Assembly: GCF_000739715.2 (NCBI RefSeq)
Contig: NZ_BBJC02000004.1
Location: 104,323-168,322, forward strand
DNA: 64,000 nucleotides
Direction: 5' to 3'
From: Falsirhodobacter sp. alg1
GTDB taxonomy: Bacteria > Pseudomonadota > Alphaproteobacteria > Rhodobacterales > Rhodobacteraceae
Shown: piece by piece, positions 53,805 through 63,600 of the stretch
Layout: the number at the start of each line of letters is the position of its first letter
Position numbering within the stretch: position 1 is the stretch's first letter
Translations under genes and position numbers: made by a program
Notes under the pieces: model-generated
Database searches by the model: none
What the model saw: only the letters and a program-made list of their open reading frames with translations
Told to the model about the DNA's origin: nothing

Positions 53805-54749
53805 TTACACCAATGCCGCACCGGCAAGAAACAGCGCAGCCAACAATCCGGCATCACGATTTGATCGAAATAGCGTGAGGCAGCGATCCGGATCATCGAT
53901 ATCCAGCGCATGCATCTGCCAGGCCATATGGCCCGCGAATACCGCCGCGGCCAGAAGGCCCAGCACAAGCGAGGCGCCCGACAAGACCGCCAATGCCGCA
54001 GCGGCCATCAGCCCTGCCGAAAGGATCAGGAAGGCGAGCAGCCAATGGGCGGTTGCCCGGCCGAACAGCCGTGCCGTGGATTTCACGCCGATGAGGGCGT
54101 CATCCTCCTTGTCCTGATGGGCATAGATGGTGTCGTAGAACAACGTCCAGACCAGGCCCGAAAGATACAGCATGGCTGTCCCCCAGCCAAGCGGACTGCC
54201 ATGGGCGGCCCAGATGACCCAGACCCCCCAGTTGAACGCGATTCCCAGGAACACCTGCGGCCACCATGTGAAGCGCTTGGCAAAGGGATAAATGGCGACC
54301 GGCCCCAGGGAAACGAGGCCCAGAACAATTGCGACCGGGCCCAGGGTTAGCAGTATCAGGGCCGCGACGGCCATTTGCGCAGCCATCCAGATCACGGCCT
54401 GCCGTGGGGTAACCTGCCCCGAGGGCAGTGGTCGCGACCGTGTACGTGCCACGCTTGCGTCGATCTTGCGGTCTGTCAGGTCATTCCATGTACAGCCTGC
54501 GCCGCGCATCAGAAACGCACCGACGGCGCTTCCCACCAGAATCCACAGATCGAACAGGCCCGACCCCGCAGGATCGGCGGCAGCGGCCATCGCCAGCGCC
54601 CACCAGCACGGGATCAGAAGCAGCCATGTTCCGGCAGGGCGATCCGCACGCGACAGACGCAGATAGGGGCGCCAGCGGGCAGGGGCCAGACGGTCCACCC
54701 AATTGCCTGAAACCGCATCGGCCACTTCGCCGGACAATGGTGTTTGCAT
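53805..54749 (-). CDS. ubiA: 4-hydroxybenzoate polyprenyltransferase
   Basis: The 314-residue product has eight to nine membrane helices and both aspartate-rich motifs: NDLTDRKIDASVARTRSRPL and YDTIYAHQDKEDDALIGVKS, which bind prenyl diphosphate through magnesium. It attaches the polyprenyl tail to 4-hydroxybenzoate in ubiquinone synthesis. The N-terminal extension of about 25 residues is usual in alphaproteobacteria. It is divergent from rsmE. Confidence 0.95.
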   Translation of the reverse strand: MQTPLSGEVADAVSGNWVDRLAPARWRPYLRLSRADRPAGTWLLLIPCWWALAMAAAADPAGSGLFDLWILVGSAVGAFLMRGAGCTWNDLTDRKIDASVARTRSRPLPSGQVTPRQAVIWMAAQMAVAALILLTLGPVAIVLGLVSLGPVAIYPFAKRFTWWPQVFLGIAFNWGVWVIWAAHGSPLGWGTAMLYLSGLVWTLFYDTIYAHQDKEDDALIGVKSTARLFGRATAHWLLAFLILSAGLMAAAALAVLSGASLVLGLLAAAVFAGHMAWQMHALDIDDPDRCLTLFRSNRDAGLLAALFLAGAALV

Positions 54750-54821
54750 AGACCTGCCTCCCCGTTTGGAGGTGTTTCTAGGCTATGGCGCGCCGCCCGC
54801 CAACCCGATAGGCTGGGCGGT

Positions 54822-55544
54822 ATGAGTGATGCCAAGATACGCCTTTTCGTCGATGCCCACCTGACCCCTGATGCCGCGGTGCCACTGACACCCGATCAGG
54901 CGCATTACCTGTTCGCCGTCATGCGGTTGACGGTGGGGGCAGCCGTGCTGCTTTTCAACGGTCGGGACGGTGAATGGCGGGCCGAGGTGGCGCATGCGGC
55001 CAAGAAGGCGGGGATGCTCGTCTGCACCGCGCAGACCCGTCCGCTGCAACTGCCCCCCGACCTCTGGCTGCTGTTTGCGCCGATCAAGAAGGCGCGTACC
55101 GATTTCATCGTGGAAAAGGCGACCGAGTTGGGCGCGGCGCGGATCATGCCCGTGCAGACGCGATTCACCAACGCCGATCGTATTCGCCATGACAAGCTGT
55201 GCGCCCATGCGCTGGAGGCTGCGGAGCAATGCGGCGGAACCTTCGTGCCCGAGGTGGCCGAACTGGCCCCACTGGAAAAGGTTCTTGCGAACTGGCCTGC
55301 CGACCGCCGTATCCTTTGGGCGGACGAAAGCCTTGTCGGTGCGCGGGCCTCGCTGGAAACCGCTGCGCCGGGGCCCTGGGCCATTCTGATCGGGCCGGAG
55401 GGGGGCTTTTCCGAACCGGAGCGGGAGCGTCTGCGGGCGATGCCGCAGGTTCTGCCGATCAGCCTTGGCCCGCGCATTCTGAGGGCGGATACTGCGGCAG
55501 TTTCGGCACTTACACTGTGGCAATCGACACTGGGCGACTGGTAA
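54822..55544 (+). CDS. rsmE: 16S rRNA (uracil-1498-N3)-methyltransferase
   Basis: The product is 240 residues from the ATG at 54822 (GGGCGG upstream). The N-terminal PUA-like part (HYLFAVMRLTVGAAVLLFNG) precedes a SPOUT domain with WAILIGPEGGFSEPERERLR and SLGPRILRADTAAVSALTLW, the SAM-knot motifs of RsmE. It methylates U1498 of 16S rRNA. It is followed 74 bases later by gshA. Confidence 0.95.
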   Translation: MSDAKIRLFVDAHLTPDAAVPLTPDQAHYLFAVMRLTVGAAVLLFNGRDGEWRAEVAHAAKKAGMLVCTAQTRPLQLPPDLWLLFAPIKKARTDFIVEKATELGAARIMPVQTRFTNADRIRHDKLCAHALEAAEQCGGTFVPEVAELAPLEKVLANWPADRRILWADESLVGARASLETAAPGPWAILIGPEGGFSEPERERLRAMPQVLPISLGPRILRADTAAVSALTLWQSTLGDW

Positions 55545-55618
55545 ATATCCCCCGCGGGCTTGACTTGGGGGATGTGAAGGGACACGTCTCCAACTCCGAT
55601 GATTTGGCCGAGGCGTAT

Positions 55619-56947
55619 ATGTCCATTCCCCAACAGGGCGGCGGCCCGATTGAAGATTATTCCCAACTTGCCGCTTATATGGCCGAAGGGTCCAAGCCTG
55701 CAGACCAATGGCGCATTGGCACAGAGCATGAGAAATTCGGCTTTACGGCCGATCATCGCCCGATGTCCTATCAGGCCATCCATGATCTGATGCAGGGCAT
55801 GACCCGCTTTGGCTGGACACCTGTCACCGAGGCCGGAAAACTGATCGGCCTGACCCGCGATGGCGCAAATGTGTCCTTGGAGCCGGGCGGTCAGTTCGAG
55901 CTGTCGGGAGCGCCTCTGGAAACGCTCCATCAGACCCGTGATGAAATCCACCAGCACCTGTCCGAGGTGGCGCAGGTTCTGGATGGCACGGGCCGCTTCA
56001 TGGGGATCGGGGCCGCACCGGAATGGCACCATCAGGATATGCCGGTGATGCCGAAGGGCAGGTACCGGTTGATGACGGATTACATGGGGCGCGTCGGCAC
56101 CCATGGTACGCAGATGATGTATCGCACCTCTACCGTGCAGGTGAACCTCGATTTCGCATCCGAAGCGGACATGGTGAAGAAGTTGCGTGTGGGGCTGGCC
56201 CTGCAACCTGTGGCGACGGCCTTGTTCGCGTCCTCTCCTTTCTTTGACGGTGCGCTGAACGGCCACAAAAGCTGGCGGTCGCGCATCTGGCGCGGGCTGG
56301 ATGACAGCCGGACGGGTATGCTGCCGTTCGTGTTCGAGGACGGTATGGGGTTTGAACGGTATGTCGATTGGGTTCTTGATGTGCCGATGTACTTCGTGTA
56401 CCGCGACGGCCAGTATATCGATGCGCTTGGCCAGTCGTTCCGTGATTTTCTGAAGGGTGAACTGCCGGCCCTGCCTGGAGAGAAACCGACCCTGTCCGAT
56501 TGGGCAGATCACATGACAACCGTCTTCCCCGAAGCACGGGTCAAGAAATACATCGAGATGCGCGGAGCCGATTGCGGCCCCGAAACCCATATGACGGCGC
56601 TGCCGGCATTCTGGGTCGGGCTGATGTATGATGGTGCGGCCCTGGATGCGGCCTGGGATCTGGTGAAACACTTCGATGCGGAAACCCGCGAAGGGCTACG
56701 CGTGGCGGCGTCGGTCTCGGCCCTGCAGGGTGAGGCCGGGGGCGTGAAGCTGCATGATCTGGCGCGTGAGGCGCTGCGCCTGTCGCGCGGCGGGCTTGCC
56801 GCGCGGGGGCTGGATGAAGGCGGCTATCTGGATGTTCTGGAAGACAGCATCGCCACCGGTCGTGTACCCGCTGACGATCTGATTGCCGCCTATAACGGCG
56901 AATGGGCGGGGGATTTGTCCCGCGTCTACGAGGCGGCGGCGCTTTAG
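55619..56947 (+). CDS. gshA: glutamate-cysteine ligase (alphaproteobacterial/plant type)
   Basis: The product is 442 residues from the ATG at 55619 (GAGG upstream); the frame from 55199 is out-of-frame shadow of rsmE. Key motifs are WRIGTEHEKFGF, the SLEPGGQFELSGAP active-site segment and THGTQMMYRTSTVQVNLDF. It makes gamma-glutamylcysteine, the first step to glutathione. Plant-type enzymes are redox-regulated by a cysteine pair. The end overlaps plsY by four bases in convergent orientation. Confidence 0.94.
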   Translation: MSIPQQGGGPIEDYSQLAAYMAEGSKPADQWRIGTEHEKFGFTADHRPMSYQAIHDLMQGMTRFGWTPVTEAGKLIGLTRDGANVSLEPGGQFELSGAPLETLHQTRDEIHQHLSEVAQVLDGTGRFMGIGAAPEWHHQDMPVMPKGRYRLMTDYMGRVGTHGTQMMYRTSTVQVNLDFASEADMVKKLRVGLALQPVATALFASSPFFDGALNGHKSWRSRIWRGLDDSRTGMLPFVFEDGMGFERYVDWVLDVPMYFVYRDGQYIDALGQSFRDFLKGELPALPGEKPTLSDWADHMTTVFPEARVKKYIEMRGADCGPETHMTALPAFWVGLMYDGAALDAAWDLVKHFDAETREGLRVAASVSALQGEAGGVKLHDLAREALRLSRGGLAARGLDEGGYLDVLEDSIATGRVPADDLIAAYNGEWAGDLSRVYEAAAL

Positions 56948-57555
56948 GCCTTCTTGCCGATCAGGGGTTCGGTGCCTGCCCGCAGACGGGCAATATTGCT
57001 GCGGTGCCGGATGAATACCAGCGCCGCTAGCAGCCCGCCCAGCAAAACCATCTGTGTCTGACCCAGGGCCAGCATCCATAACGGGGCGCTGGCAGCGGCC
57101 ACCAGGGCGGCAAGCGAGGAGATGCGGAACAGTTTTGCCGTGACCAGCCATGTAAGGCAGCAAAGCAGCCCGACAGGCCATGCCAGCGCAAGCACCGTCC
57201 CCAGAAATGTCGCGACCCCCTTGCCCCCGCGAAAGCCCAGCCAGACGGGAAATAGATGGCCCAGAAAGGCCGCAAATCCCGCAATCTGGGCCGCATCCGG
57301 TCCGACCAGCGCCCGGATGACCAGCACAGCGATCCCGCCTTTGGCTGCATCCAGGATCAATGTCGCAGCAGCCGCAGGCTTGTTACCCGTACGCAGGACA
57401 TTGGTGGCCCCGATATTGCCGGATCCGATCTGGCGCAGATCCCCCAGCCCCATGGCGCGGGTAATCACCAGCCCGAAGGGGACGGAACCCAGAAGATAGC
57501 CGAATACCGCCGCAACGATCAGAAGGGGCAGGGCTGTTTCAAAGACCGGCATCAT
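56944..57555 (-). CDS. plsY: glycerol-3-phosphate acyltransferase PlsY
   Basis: The product is 203 residues from the ATG at 57555 (or 57552), preceded by GGAGG. Five helices with the PlsY motifs GYLLGSVPFG, RQIGSGNIGATNVLRTGNK and LGFRGGKGVATFLG. It transfers acyl from acyl-phosphate to glycerol-3-phosphate in the inner membrane. It overlaps the upstream dihydroorotase-like gene by 17 bases and is co-transcribed with the pyr operon. Confidence 0.95.
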   Translation of the reverse strand: MMPVFETALPLLIVAAVFGYLLGSVPFGLVITRAMGLGDLRQIGSGNIGATNVLRTGNKPAAAATLILDAAKGGIAVLVIRALVGPDAAQIAGFAAFLGHLFPVWLGFRGGKGVATFLGTVLALAWPVGLLCCLTWLVTAKLFRISSLAALVAAASAPLWMLALGQTQMVLLGGLLAALVFIRHRSNIARLRAGTEPLIGKKA

Positions 57556-58813
57556 AGATCCTCCGCCCGTCGACAAAGGTCGCCAGAACGCGCCCCTCCA
57601 TCCGTTGGCCGTCGAACGGGGTATTCTTGGATTTCGATCGCAGGGCAAAGCGATCCAGCACGAAGGGCGCATCCGGATCGAATAGCACCAGATCCGCGGG
57701 GGCGCCATCGGACAGCCGCCCTTGCGGCAACCCTAGGCGTCTGGCCGGGTTCAGCGACATGGCGCGGAACAGCTGCGGCAGATCCAGCATACCGGCGTGA
57801 TACAGACGCATCGCGGCAGGTAGCAGGGTTTCAAGGCCGACAGCCCCCGCAGCGGCCTCTTCGAAGGGCAGGCGCTTGGATTCCTCATCTTGCGGTAGGT
57901 GCATGGAGCCGATGATATCGATCACGCCCGTCGCCACCGCTTCGATCATCGCCATGCGATCATCTTCGGACCGCAATGGCGGCACCAGTTTGAAGAAGGT
58001 GCGGTAATCGCCTACATCCAGTTCGTTCAATGTCAGGTGGTGGATCGAGACACCCGCCGTCACATCAAGGCCGTTGGATTTTGCGCGTTCCAGCGCGGGC
58101 AGGGTGCGCGCGCAGGTGATCTGGTCGGCATGATAACGGGCGCCGGTCATTTCGACCAAGGCCATATCCCGGTCGAACGCCATCCGTTCGGCCATGACAT
58201 GCACATCGGGCAGGCCGCGAAGGCTGGCAAATTTTCCCTTGGTCACAGCGGCGCCCTTGGACAGGCCCGGATCCTGTGGGTGGCCGATCACCAGTGCGCC
58301 AAGGCTGCGGGCATAGGTCAGCGCACGGTTCATCACCTTCGTATCGGTGCAGACCCGCTCTGCATCGGTGAAGGCGACGGCCCCCGCATCCAGCAGAAAG
58401 CCGATTTCCGTCATCTCGCGCCCGTCGCTGTTCTTGGTGAGCGCGGCCATGTGCAGGATGCGCACGGGGGCGGCATCGCGGGCGCGGCGGGTTACGAATT
58501 CCAGCATTTCCGGGGTGTCGAGCGGGGGCGTGGTATCCGGGCGGGCCACAAGCGTGGTGACACCGCCCGCTGCCGCTGCAAGGCCCGCGCTGCGGAAGCT
58601 TTCCTTGTGGCGCGCCCCGGGTTCGCCAAGGCTGACGCCCAGATCGACGATGCCGGGGGCAAGATATTTGCCTCCGCAATCTATCACCTCGGCCCCTTCG
58701 GGGGGGGCAACATCGCGCCCGGTGATCCGGCCGTCTTCGATGAGAAGGGAGCCTTCGGTAACAGTCATCGCCTCGGGGTCGATCAACCGTGCGTTGGTCA
58801 GGAACAGGGTCAT
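57539..58813 (-). CDS. dihydroorotase-like protein lacking the metal site (PyrC'/PyrX type)
   Basis: The product is 424 residues from the ATG at 58813. Overall it matches type I dihydroorotase (IDCGGKYLAPGIVDLGVSLG, then LPFEEAAAGAVGLET), but the metal-binding His-x-His is replaced by Gly59 and Ser61 (VDLGVSLGEPG), the HaE loop reads GHPQDPG, and the ATDHAPH catalytic Asp segment reads GSMHLPQ. It should therefore be inactive as an enzyme. Such pseudo-dihydroorotases are known as structural partners of aspartate transcarbamoylase (PyrB), which is encoded in the same operon. An active PyrC must be elsewhere. Confidence 0.88.
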   Translation of the reverse strand: MTLFLTNARLIDPEAMTVTEGSLLIEDGRITGRDVAPPEGAEVIDCGGKYLAPGIVDLGVSLGEPGARHKESFRSAGLAAAAGGVTTLVARPDTTPPLDTPEMLEFVTRRARDAAPVRILHMAALTKNSDGREMTEIGFLLDAGAVAFTDAERVCTDTKVMNRALTYARSLGALVIGHPQDPGLSKGAAVTKGKFASLRGLPDVHVMAERMAFDRDMALVEMTGARYHADQITCARTLPALERAKSNGLDVTAGVSIHHLTLNELDVGDYRTFFKLVPPLRSEDDRMAMIEAVATGVIDIIGSMHLPQDEESKRLPFEEAAAGAVGLETLLPAAMRLYHAGMLDLPQLFRAMSLNPARRLGLPQGRLSDGAPADLVLFDPDAPFVLDRFALRSKSKNTPFDGQRMEGRVLATFVDGRRIYDAGL

Positions 58814-58814
58814 G

Positions 58815-60275
58815 TCATTCCGCCGCGTCTTGGGGTTGGGGGAGGGCCGCATCGTGGTCAAAGTCGGTGCGGAACGTCTTTTGCGTTCGCGCACCCAGGT
58901 TTTTCAGCGTTTCGATCTGCGACAGAACATTGCCGCGTCCGTTCGCCAGTTTGCCCATCGCTTCGCCATAGGTCTGGCTGGCGGTGTCCAGCGATTTGCC
59001 GACCTTTTCCATATCATCCACGAAGCCTGCCACCTTATCATACAGCAGGCCCGCCCGGCTGGCGATGTTTTCGGCATTCTGGTTGCGACGCTCGATGGTC
59101 CAGACGTTGGAGATCGTGCGCAGCGCCATCATCAGCGTGGTGGGCGTGGCGATGGTGACGGATTTCTCGAAGGCCAGCGTGGTCAGATCGCCCACTTCGC
59201 GCAGGGCTTCGGACAGGGCCCCCTCGATCGGGATGAACATCACCACATAATCGACAGAGCCATCCTCCATCCGGTGATAGGCCTTGTCCGACAGGGTATT
59301 GATATGGGTCTTCAGGGCGCGCACGTGGCGGGCGCGGGCCAGCGCGCTTTCGGTCTCATCATCGGAATTGACGCAGGTTTCATAATCCACCAGCGAAACC
59401 TTGCTGTCGATGACCAGCCGTTTGCCATCGGGCATATGCACCACGACATCCGGGCGATATCGGGCACCGTCATCATCCACACGGTGCTGCTGGACGTGAT
59501 ATTCCTCTCCCTTGCGGAGGCCGGATTTCTCCAGCAGGGATTCGAGGATCATCTCGCCCCAGGCCCCTTGCCGCTGCTTGTCACCCTTCAGGGCGCGGGT
59601 CAGGTTGATGGCTTCGCGGCTGACCTGTTCCGAACGGCGGGTCAATGTGTCGATCTCGGCCTTGAGTGCCGCACGATCCTTGAGCGCCCCGTCATGGACA
59701 TTGCGCAGTTCCAGCTGGAAATGCTCTACATGCTGCTTCAGCGGGGCCAGGGCGGCATCAAGGCGCTGCCTGCTCTCTTCGCCGTTCAGCCGCAGGCTTT
59801 CGGCAGCAAGCTGCTTGAACCGCGTTTCCATGTCCTCACGGACAGCCGACAGCAGCTCGATCTTTTCCTGCGCCGCGATACGTTCGTTTTCCAGTGTGGC
59901 GTTCAGATGCGAAAGCTGGGCGCGGGCATCCGCAACCTCGTCGCGCGCATCCGCAAAGTCTTCCAGGAGGGCGCGGTAACGGTGATCGATCTCACCGGCG
60001 CGCCTTTCGGCGGCCCTCAGGTCGGATTCCAATGCGGCGGTTTGCGCGGCCAGCTTGTTGCCATGGTCGCGCAGGGCCGATACCTGCCGCCGCTCGTCGG
60101 ACAGGGTCTGCAACCCTTCGTCCCGCGCGCGGGTGACGTGGTCCAGATCGGACTGCGCCCGCGCAAGGTCGGCTGCCAATGATTCGGCCCTTGCGGTATC
60201 GGGGCGGCGCAGCAGCCAGCCCAGCATCAGCCCCGCAAAGCCCGCAATCACCGCATAGGTGTAGGCGTCATTCAT
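58815..60275 (-). CDS. rmuC: DNA recombination protein RmuC
   Basis: The 486-residue product has an N-terminal membrane helix ([20 protein letters not shown]), a coiled coil of about 30-200, and an RmuC domain (about 190-460) with a PD-(D/E)xK-like nuclease core ([36 protein letters not shown]). RmuC limits inverted-repeat recombination and has been tied to phage defence. It lies between pyrB and the pyrC-like gene, overlapping pyrB by four bases. Confidence 0.93.
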   Translation of the reverse strand: MNDAYTYAVIAGFAGLMLGWLLRRPDTARAESLAADLARAQSDLDHVTRARDEGLQTLSDERRQVSALRDHGNKLAAQTAALESDLRAAERRAGEIDHRYRALLEDFADARDEVADARAQLSHLNATLENERIAAQEKIELLSAVREDMETRFKQLAAESLRLNGEESRQRLDAALAPLKQHVEHFQLELRNVHDGALKDRAALKAEIDTLTRRSEQVSREAINLTRALKGDKQRQGAWGEMILESLLEKSGLRKGEEYHVQQHRVDDDGARYRPDVVVHMPDGKRLVIDSKVSLVDYETCVNSDDETESALARARHVRALKTHINTLSDKAYHRMEDGSVDYVVMFIPIEGALSEALREVGDLTTLAFEKSVTIATPTTLMMALRTISNVWTIERRNQNAENIASRAGLLYDKVAGFVDDMEKVGKSLDTASQTYGEAMGKLANGRGNVLSQIETLKNLGARTQKTFRTDFDHDAALPQPQDAAE

Positions 60276-61234
60276 ACATCCGCCTCAACGGCGGCACGCC
60301 CGCGTTCGGCGCGCAGGTTCTGGGCCAGCAGGTCGATGCAGGCCATGCGGACGGCCACGCCCATTTCAACCTGTTCCTGAATGACCGAGCGCTGGATGTC
60401 ATCGGCGATGGTCCCGTCGATTTCCACGCCCCGGTTCATGGGGCCGGGGTGCATGACGATCGCATCCTCCTTGGCATGGGCCAGCTTGTCGGCATCCAGA
60501 CCGAAACGATGGAAATATTCGCGTTCGGACGGGATGAAGCCGCCATCCATGCGTTCCTTCTGGAGGCGCAGCATCATCACCACATCCACACCCGCAAGGC
60601 CCGCCTTCATGTCGTCGAACACTTCGCAGCCGAATTCGGCCACGCCCGATGGCATCAGGGTGGGTGGGCCGATCAGGCGCACGCGGTTGTCCATCTTGCC
60701 CAGAAGCAGCAGGTTCGAACGGGCGACCCGGCTGTGCTGGATGTCGCCGCAGATGGCCACGGTCAGCCCCTGGATGCGGCCTTTGGCGCGACGGATCGTT
60801 AGCGCGTCCAGCAGGGCCTGTGTCGGATGTTCGTGGCGGCCGTCACCGGCGTTCAGGACGGCGCAATTCACCTTTTCCGCCAGCAGGTTCACCGCCCCCG
60901 AGGCATGGTGCCGGACCACCAGCAGATCCGGGTGCATCGCATTCAGCGTCAGGGCGGTGTCGATCAGCGTCTCACCCTTTTTTACGCTGGATTGGGCGAC
61001 GGACATGTTCATCACATCCGCGCCCAGGCGTTTGCCCGCCAGTTCAAAGCTGGCTTGCGTGCGGGTGGAATTCTCGAAGAACATGTTGATCTGGGTCATC
61101 CCCGCCAATGCGTCGGATTTTTTCACCGTGCGACGGGAAAATTCGACATAACGATCGGCAAGATCAAGAATGGTGCGGATTTCGTCCGGCGCCAAATGCT
61201 CGATCCCCAGAAGGTGACGTGCGCGAAAACTCAT
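60272..61234 (-). CDS. pyrB: aspartate carbamoyltransferase catalytic subunit
   Basis: The 320-residue product has the carbamoyl-phosphate motif [20 protein letters not shown], and the aspartate-site [12 protein letters not shown] and [12 protein letters not shown]. It makes carbamoyl-aspartate, the first committed step of pyrimidine synthesis. No pyrI is present, consistent with the PyrB-pseudo-PyrC type complex. It is first in the operon pyrB-rmuC-pyrC'-plsY and divergent from the uracil-DNA glycosylase gene. Confidence 0.97.
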   Translation of the reverse strand: MSFRARHLLGIEHLAPDEIRTILDLADRYVEFSRRTVKKSDALAGMTQINMFFENSTRTQASFELAGKRLGADVMNMSVAQSSVKKGETLIDTALTLNAMHPDLLVVRHHASGAVNLLAEKVNCAVLNAGDGRHEHPTQALLDALTIRRAKGRIQGLTVAICGDIQHSRVARSNLLLLGKMDNRVRLIGPPTLMPSGVAEFGCEVFDDMKAGLAGVDVVMMLRLQKERMDGGFIPSEREYFHRFGLDADKLAHAKEDAIVMHPGPMNRGVEIDGTIADDIQRSVIQEQVEMGVAVRMACIDLLAQNLRAERGRAAVEADV

Positions 61235-61344
61235 CGGCGGCTCCTCTCGGATCGGGGTTGGGGCTGCTTATAGGAAAGGGCAGTGGATCGGGCAAGCACT
61301 GTTCGGCCCTTGTTCAGGCGGGGGCAGGGGGATACCTTTGCCGG

Positions 61345-62124
61345 ATGGGCATTGATGTAGCGGATCTGGATTGGGAAACGGCGACGGCCATGCTGGCATG
61401 GCAGGTCGATCTGGGCGCGACCGAGGTGATCGGGGACGAGCCGCTGAACAGATATGATCTGCCGGCGGCTGTTGTACGGCCCGCATCCCCCGTGGTATCG
61501 GCGCCCGCCGCGCCTGCGGCCCCCGATCCTGTGGCCGAAGCCGCGGCTATGGCGGCGGCATCTCCCGATCTGGCAGCACTGCGAGCGGCTGTCGATGCCT
61601 TTCCCCACTGCGAATTGCGCCGGGGCGCGCGCAATACCGTGTTTTCCGACGGGCACGCCGGTGCGCGCATCATGGTGATCGGTGAGGCACCGGGCCGCGA
61701 GGAGGATCAGGCGGGTCGTCCGTTCATCGGTCGCGCGGGTGCGCTTCTGGACCGGATGCTGGCGGCCATCGGATTGTCGCGTGACACCCCCGATCCGGCC
61801 CGCGCGGTCTATATCACCAACGTGCTTCCATGGCGCCCCCCGCAGAACCGCGATCCGCTGCCGCAGGAGGTGGAGATGATGCTGCCGTTCCTGACCCGGC
61901 ATGTGGAACTGGTGGCCCCGGACATTCTGGTGGTGATGGGCAATACCTCGGCCAAGGCAGTGCTGGGCCAGACGGGAATCACCCGCCTGCGTGGAACCTG
62001 GGGGCAAGGTTTCGGTCTGCCGGTTATGCCGATGTGCCATCCGGCCTATCTCTTACGCAATCCGGCCGCCAAGCGAGAGGCTTGGGCCGACCTATTGGAC
62101 ATTCAGGCAAGGCTTTCCCAATGA
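61345..62124 (+). CDS. uracil-DNA glycosylase, family 4 type, lacking most iron-sulfur cysteines
   Basis: The product is 259 residues from the ATG at 61345. An N-terminal alanine/proline-rich tail precedes the domain with motif 1 VIGEAPGREEDQAGRPFIGR, the ITNVLPWRPPQNR segment and motif 2 CHPAYLLRNP. Of the four cluster cysteines of family 4 enzymes only the second of the first CxxC (FPHCELR) is kept; KCRPP is PWRPP and the next site is Met. So no [4Fe-4S] cluster is expected. It removes uracil from DNA. It overlaps moaB at ATGA. Confidence 0.88.
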   Translation: MGIDVADLDWETATAMLAWQVDLGATEVIGDEPLNRYDLPAAVVRPASPVVSAPAAPAAPDPVAEAAAMAAASPDLAALRAAVDAFPHCELRRGARNTVFSDGHAGARIMVIGEAPGREEDQAGRPFIGRAGALLDRMLAAIGLSRDTPDPARAVYITNVLPWRPPQNRDPLPQEVEMMLPFLTRHVELVAPDILVVMGNTSAKAVLGQTGITRLRGTWGQGFGLPVMPMCHPAYLLRNPAAKREAWADLLDIQARLSQ

Positions 62125-62639
62125 CCGAACGCAGTTTTCAACCCGTCCGAATTGCCGTGCTGACGGTATCGGACACACGCACCCTTGAGACCGACAAATC
62201 GGGTGACGTTCTGGCGGAGCGTATTGCCAAAGCCGGACATGGGGTGGCTGACCGGATGATCCTGCGCGATGATCGTGCAGCCATTTCGGAACAGCTGCGC
62301 CGCTGGAGCGATGATCCGCTGGTTCAGGTCATCATCTCGACCGGTGGCACGGGGCTGACGGGGCGGGATGTTACCGTTGAGGCGCATCGCGACGTGTACG
62401 AAAAGGAAATCGAGGCCTTTGCATCCGTGTTTGCGATGGTGTCCACGCGCACGGTCGGAACATCGGCCATCCAGAGCCGTGCGACAGGCGGAATCCGGAA
62501 CGGTACATTCCTGTTCGCGCTGCCCGGCAGCTCGGGCGCGTGCAAGGATGCATGGGATGAAATTCTGGTCCAGCAGCTGGATAGCCGGAACGCGCCCTGC
62601 AATCTGGTTGAAATCATGCCACGCCTGACAGAACGGTAA
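62121..62639 (+). CDS. moaB: molybdenum cofactor biosynthesis protein B
   Basis: The 172-residue product is a MogA/MoaB-fold protein with IISTGGTGLTGRDVTVEA and GTFLFALPGSSGACKDAWDE, which bind molybdopterin. MoaB adenylylates or supports adenylylation of molybdopterin before metal insertion. No other moa/moe gene is near. It overlaps the glycosylase gene by four bases. Confidence 0.94.
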   Translation: MTERSFQPVRIAVLTVSDTRTLETDKSGDVLAERIAKAGHGVADRMILRDDRAAISEQLRRWSDDPLVQVIISTGGTGLTGRDVTVEAHRDVYEKEIEAFASVFAMVSTRTVGTSAIQSRATGGIRNGTFLFALPGSSGACKDAWDEILVQQLDSRNAPCNLVEIMPRLTER

Positions 62640-62681
62640 CGGCTAAGAGGCCGCGCCGCCTGTTCCTGCCCTGGTGCAGGG

Positions 62682-63485
62682 TCAGCCGGCGGGGCAGCCC
62701 TGCAATTCCACCGCGCGCGGCCCGCCCAGAACTGTCAGGTTGATTGCCCCGCGATCAAGGGCAAAGGGCGCACCCGAGGGGCCGACCATATCCGAGGTTG
62801 CGATGATGCTTCGCCCATGACGGGCCACCCTTGCCTCGGATGCCCATATGTCGGCGTTTCCAGGCTCCATCACCACAATTTCGTGGCGGCCTTGCGGTGG
62901 CATGTCGAACCGGGCGGTAACGCGCATGCCGTCCGCAATCGGTGTGACCGAACAGGACAGCCGGCTTATCCCACCGGTGCGGCCAGAGACAGGGCCATGG
63001 GCCAGGGCATCGGTGATCCGGGGGTCATGGCTTCCGGTCCCTTGCAGGGTGTTGTTGATATCCACAAAGGTCGGCACGCAGATGTCGCTGCAGACGCCCA
63101 TTTCGATATGTGCGTTCAGTACCACGGGGCGTGAGGGATCGCGCGGCGTGACCCTGATCGGCAGGACCAGCTCTTTATGATAGCCGATCGTCCGCATGCC
63201 ATTGGTGCTGAAAACATCAGGTGTCGGCCAGATGAACTGAACCGAGGCAACATTTTGTGAATTTGCCCAATCGAACTCTGGCGGGATGCCGGCATCGCCC
63301 GGACTACGCCAGTAGGTCTTCCACCCGTCAGCCAGCGTGACGTGCAATGCAGTCATCCGTGTTCCGTCACGGTCCTGCCAGCCGGGCAAAACCTCTGCTC
63401 TTACAAGGTTGTCCGGTATGGGTTGCGCGCCGACCACAGCTGGCAGGCACGCAAGGCCAAGGGTGAGGAAAAGGGATCTGAACAT
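62682..63485 (-). CDS. periplasmic DsbD-alpha-like thiol-disulfide protein
   Basis: The 267-residue product has a signal peptide (LFLTLGLACLPAVVGAQP) and an immunoglobulin-like domain of the DsbD N-terminal type: ADGWKTYWRSPGDAGIPPEF, and the cysteine pair Cys132/Cys136 in MGVCSDICVP. No membrane or thioredoxin domains follow, so it is a standalone alpha-domain, as often found beside yqgE in Rhodobacterales. It likely accepts electrons from a membrane reductase and passes them to periplasmic proteins. A further cysteine pair (SCSV, QGCPAG) may form a structural bond. Confidence 0.8.
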   Translation of the reverse strand: MFRSLFLTLGLACLPAVVGAQPIPDNLVRAEVLPGWQDRDGTRMTALHVTLADGWKTYWRSPGDAGIPPEFDWANSQNVASVQFIWPTPDVFSTNGMRTIGYHKELVLPIRVTPRDPSRPVVLNAHIEMGVCSDICVPTFVDINNTLQGTGSHDPRITDALAHGPVSGRTGGISRLSCSVTPIADGMRVTARFDMPPQGRHEIVVMEPGNADIWASEARVARHGRSIIATSDMVGPSGAPFALDRGAINLTVLGGPRAVELQGCPAG

Positions 63486-63600
63486 ATGAAAAGGTTACGG
63501 GCATCGGACCCTTGATTGAAAATCACATTCAGGAGACAGTGGCGTTTATGCAACAAGCCTGCCCCTTGAGAGGGGCGCCTGCGGATTACATATCCCTGTT

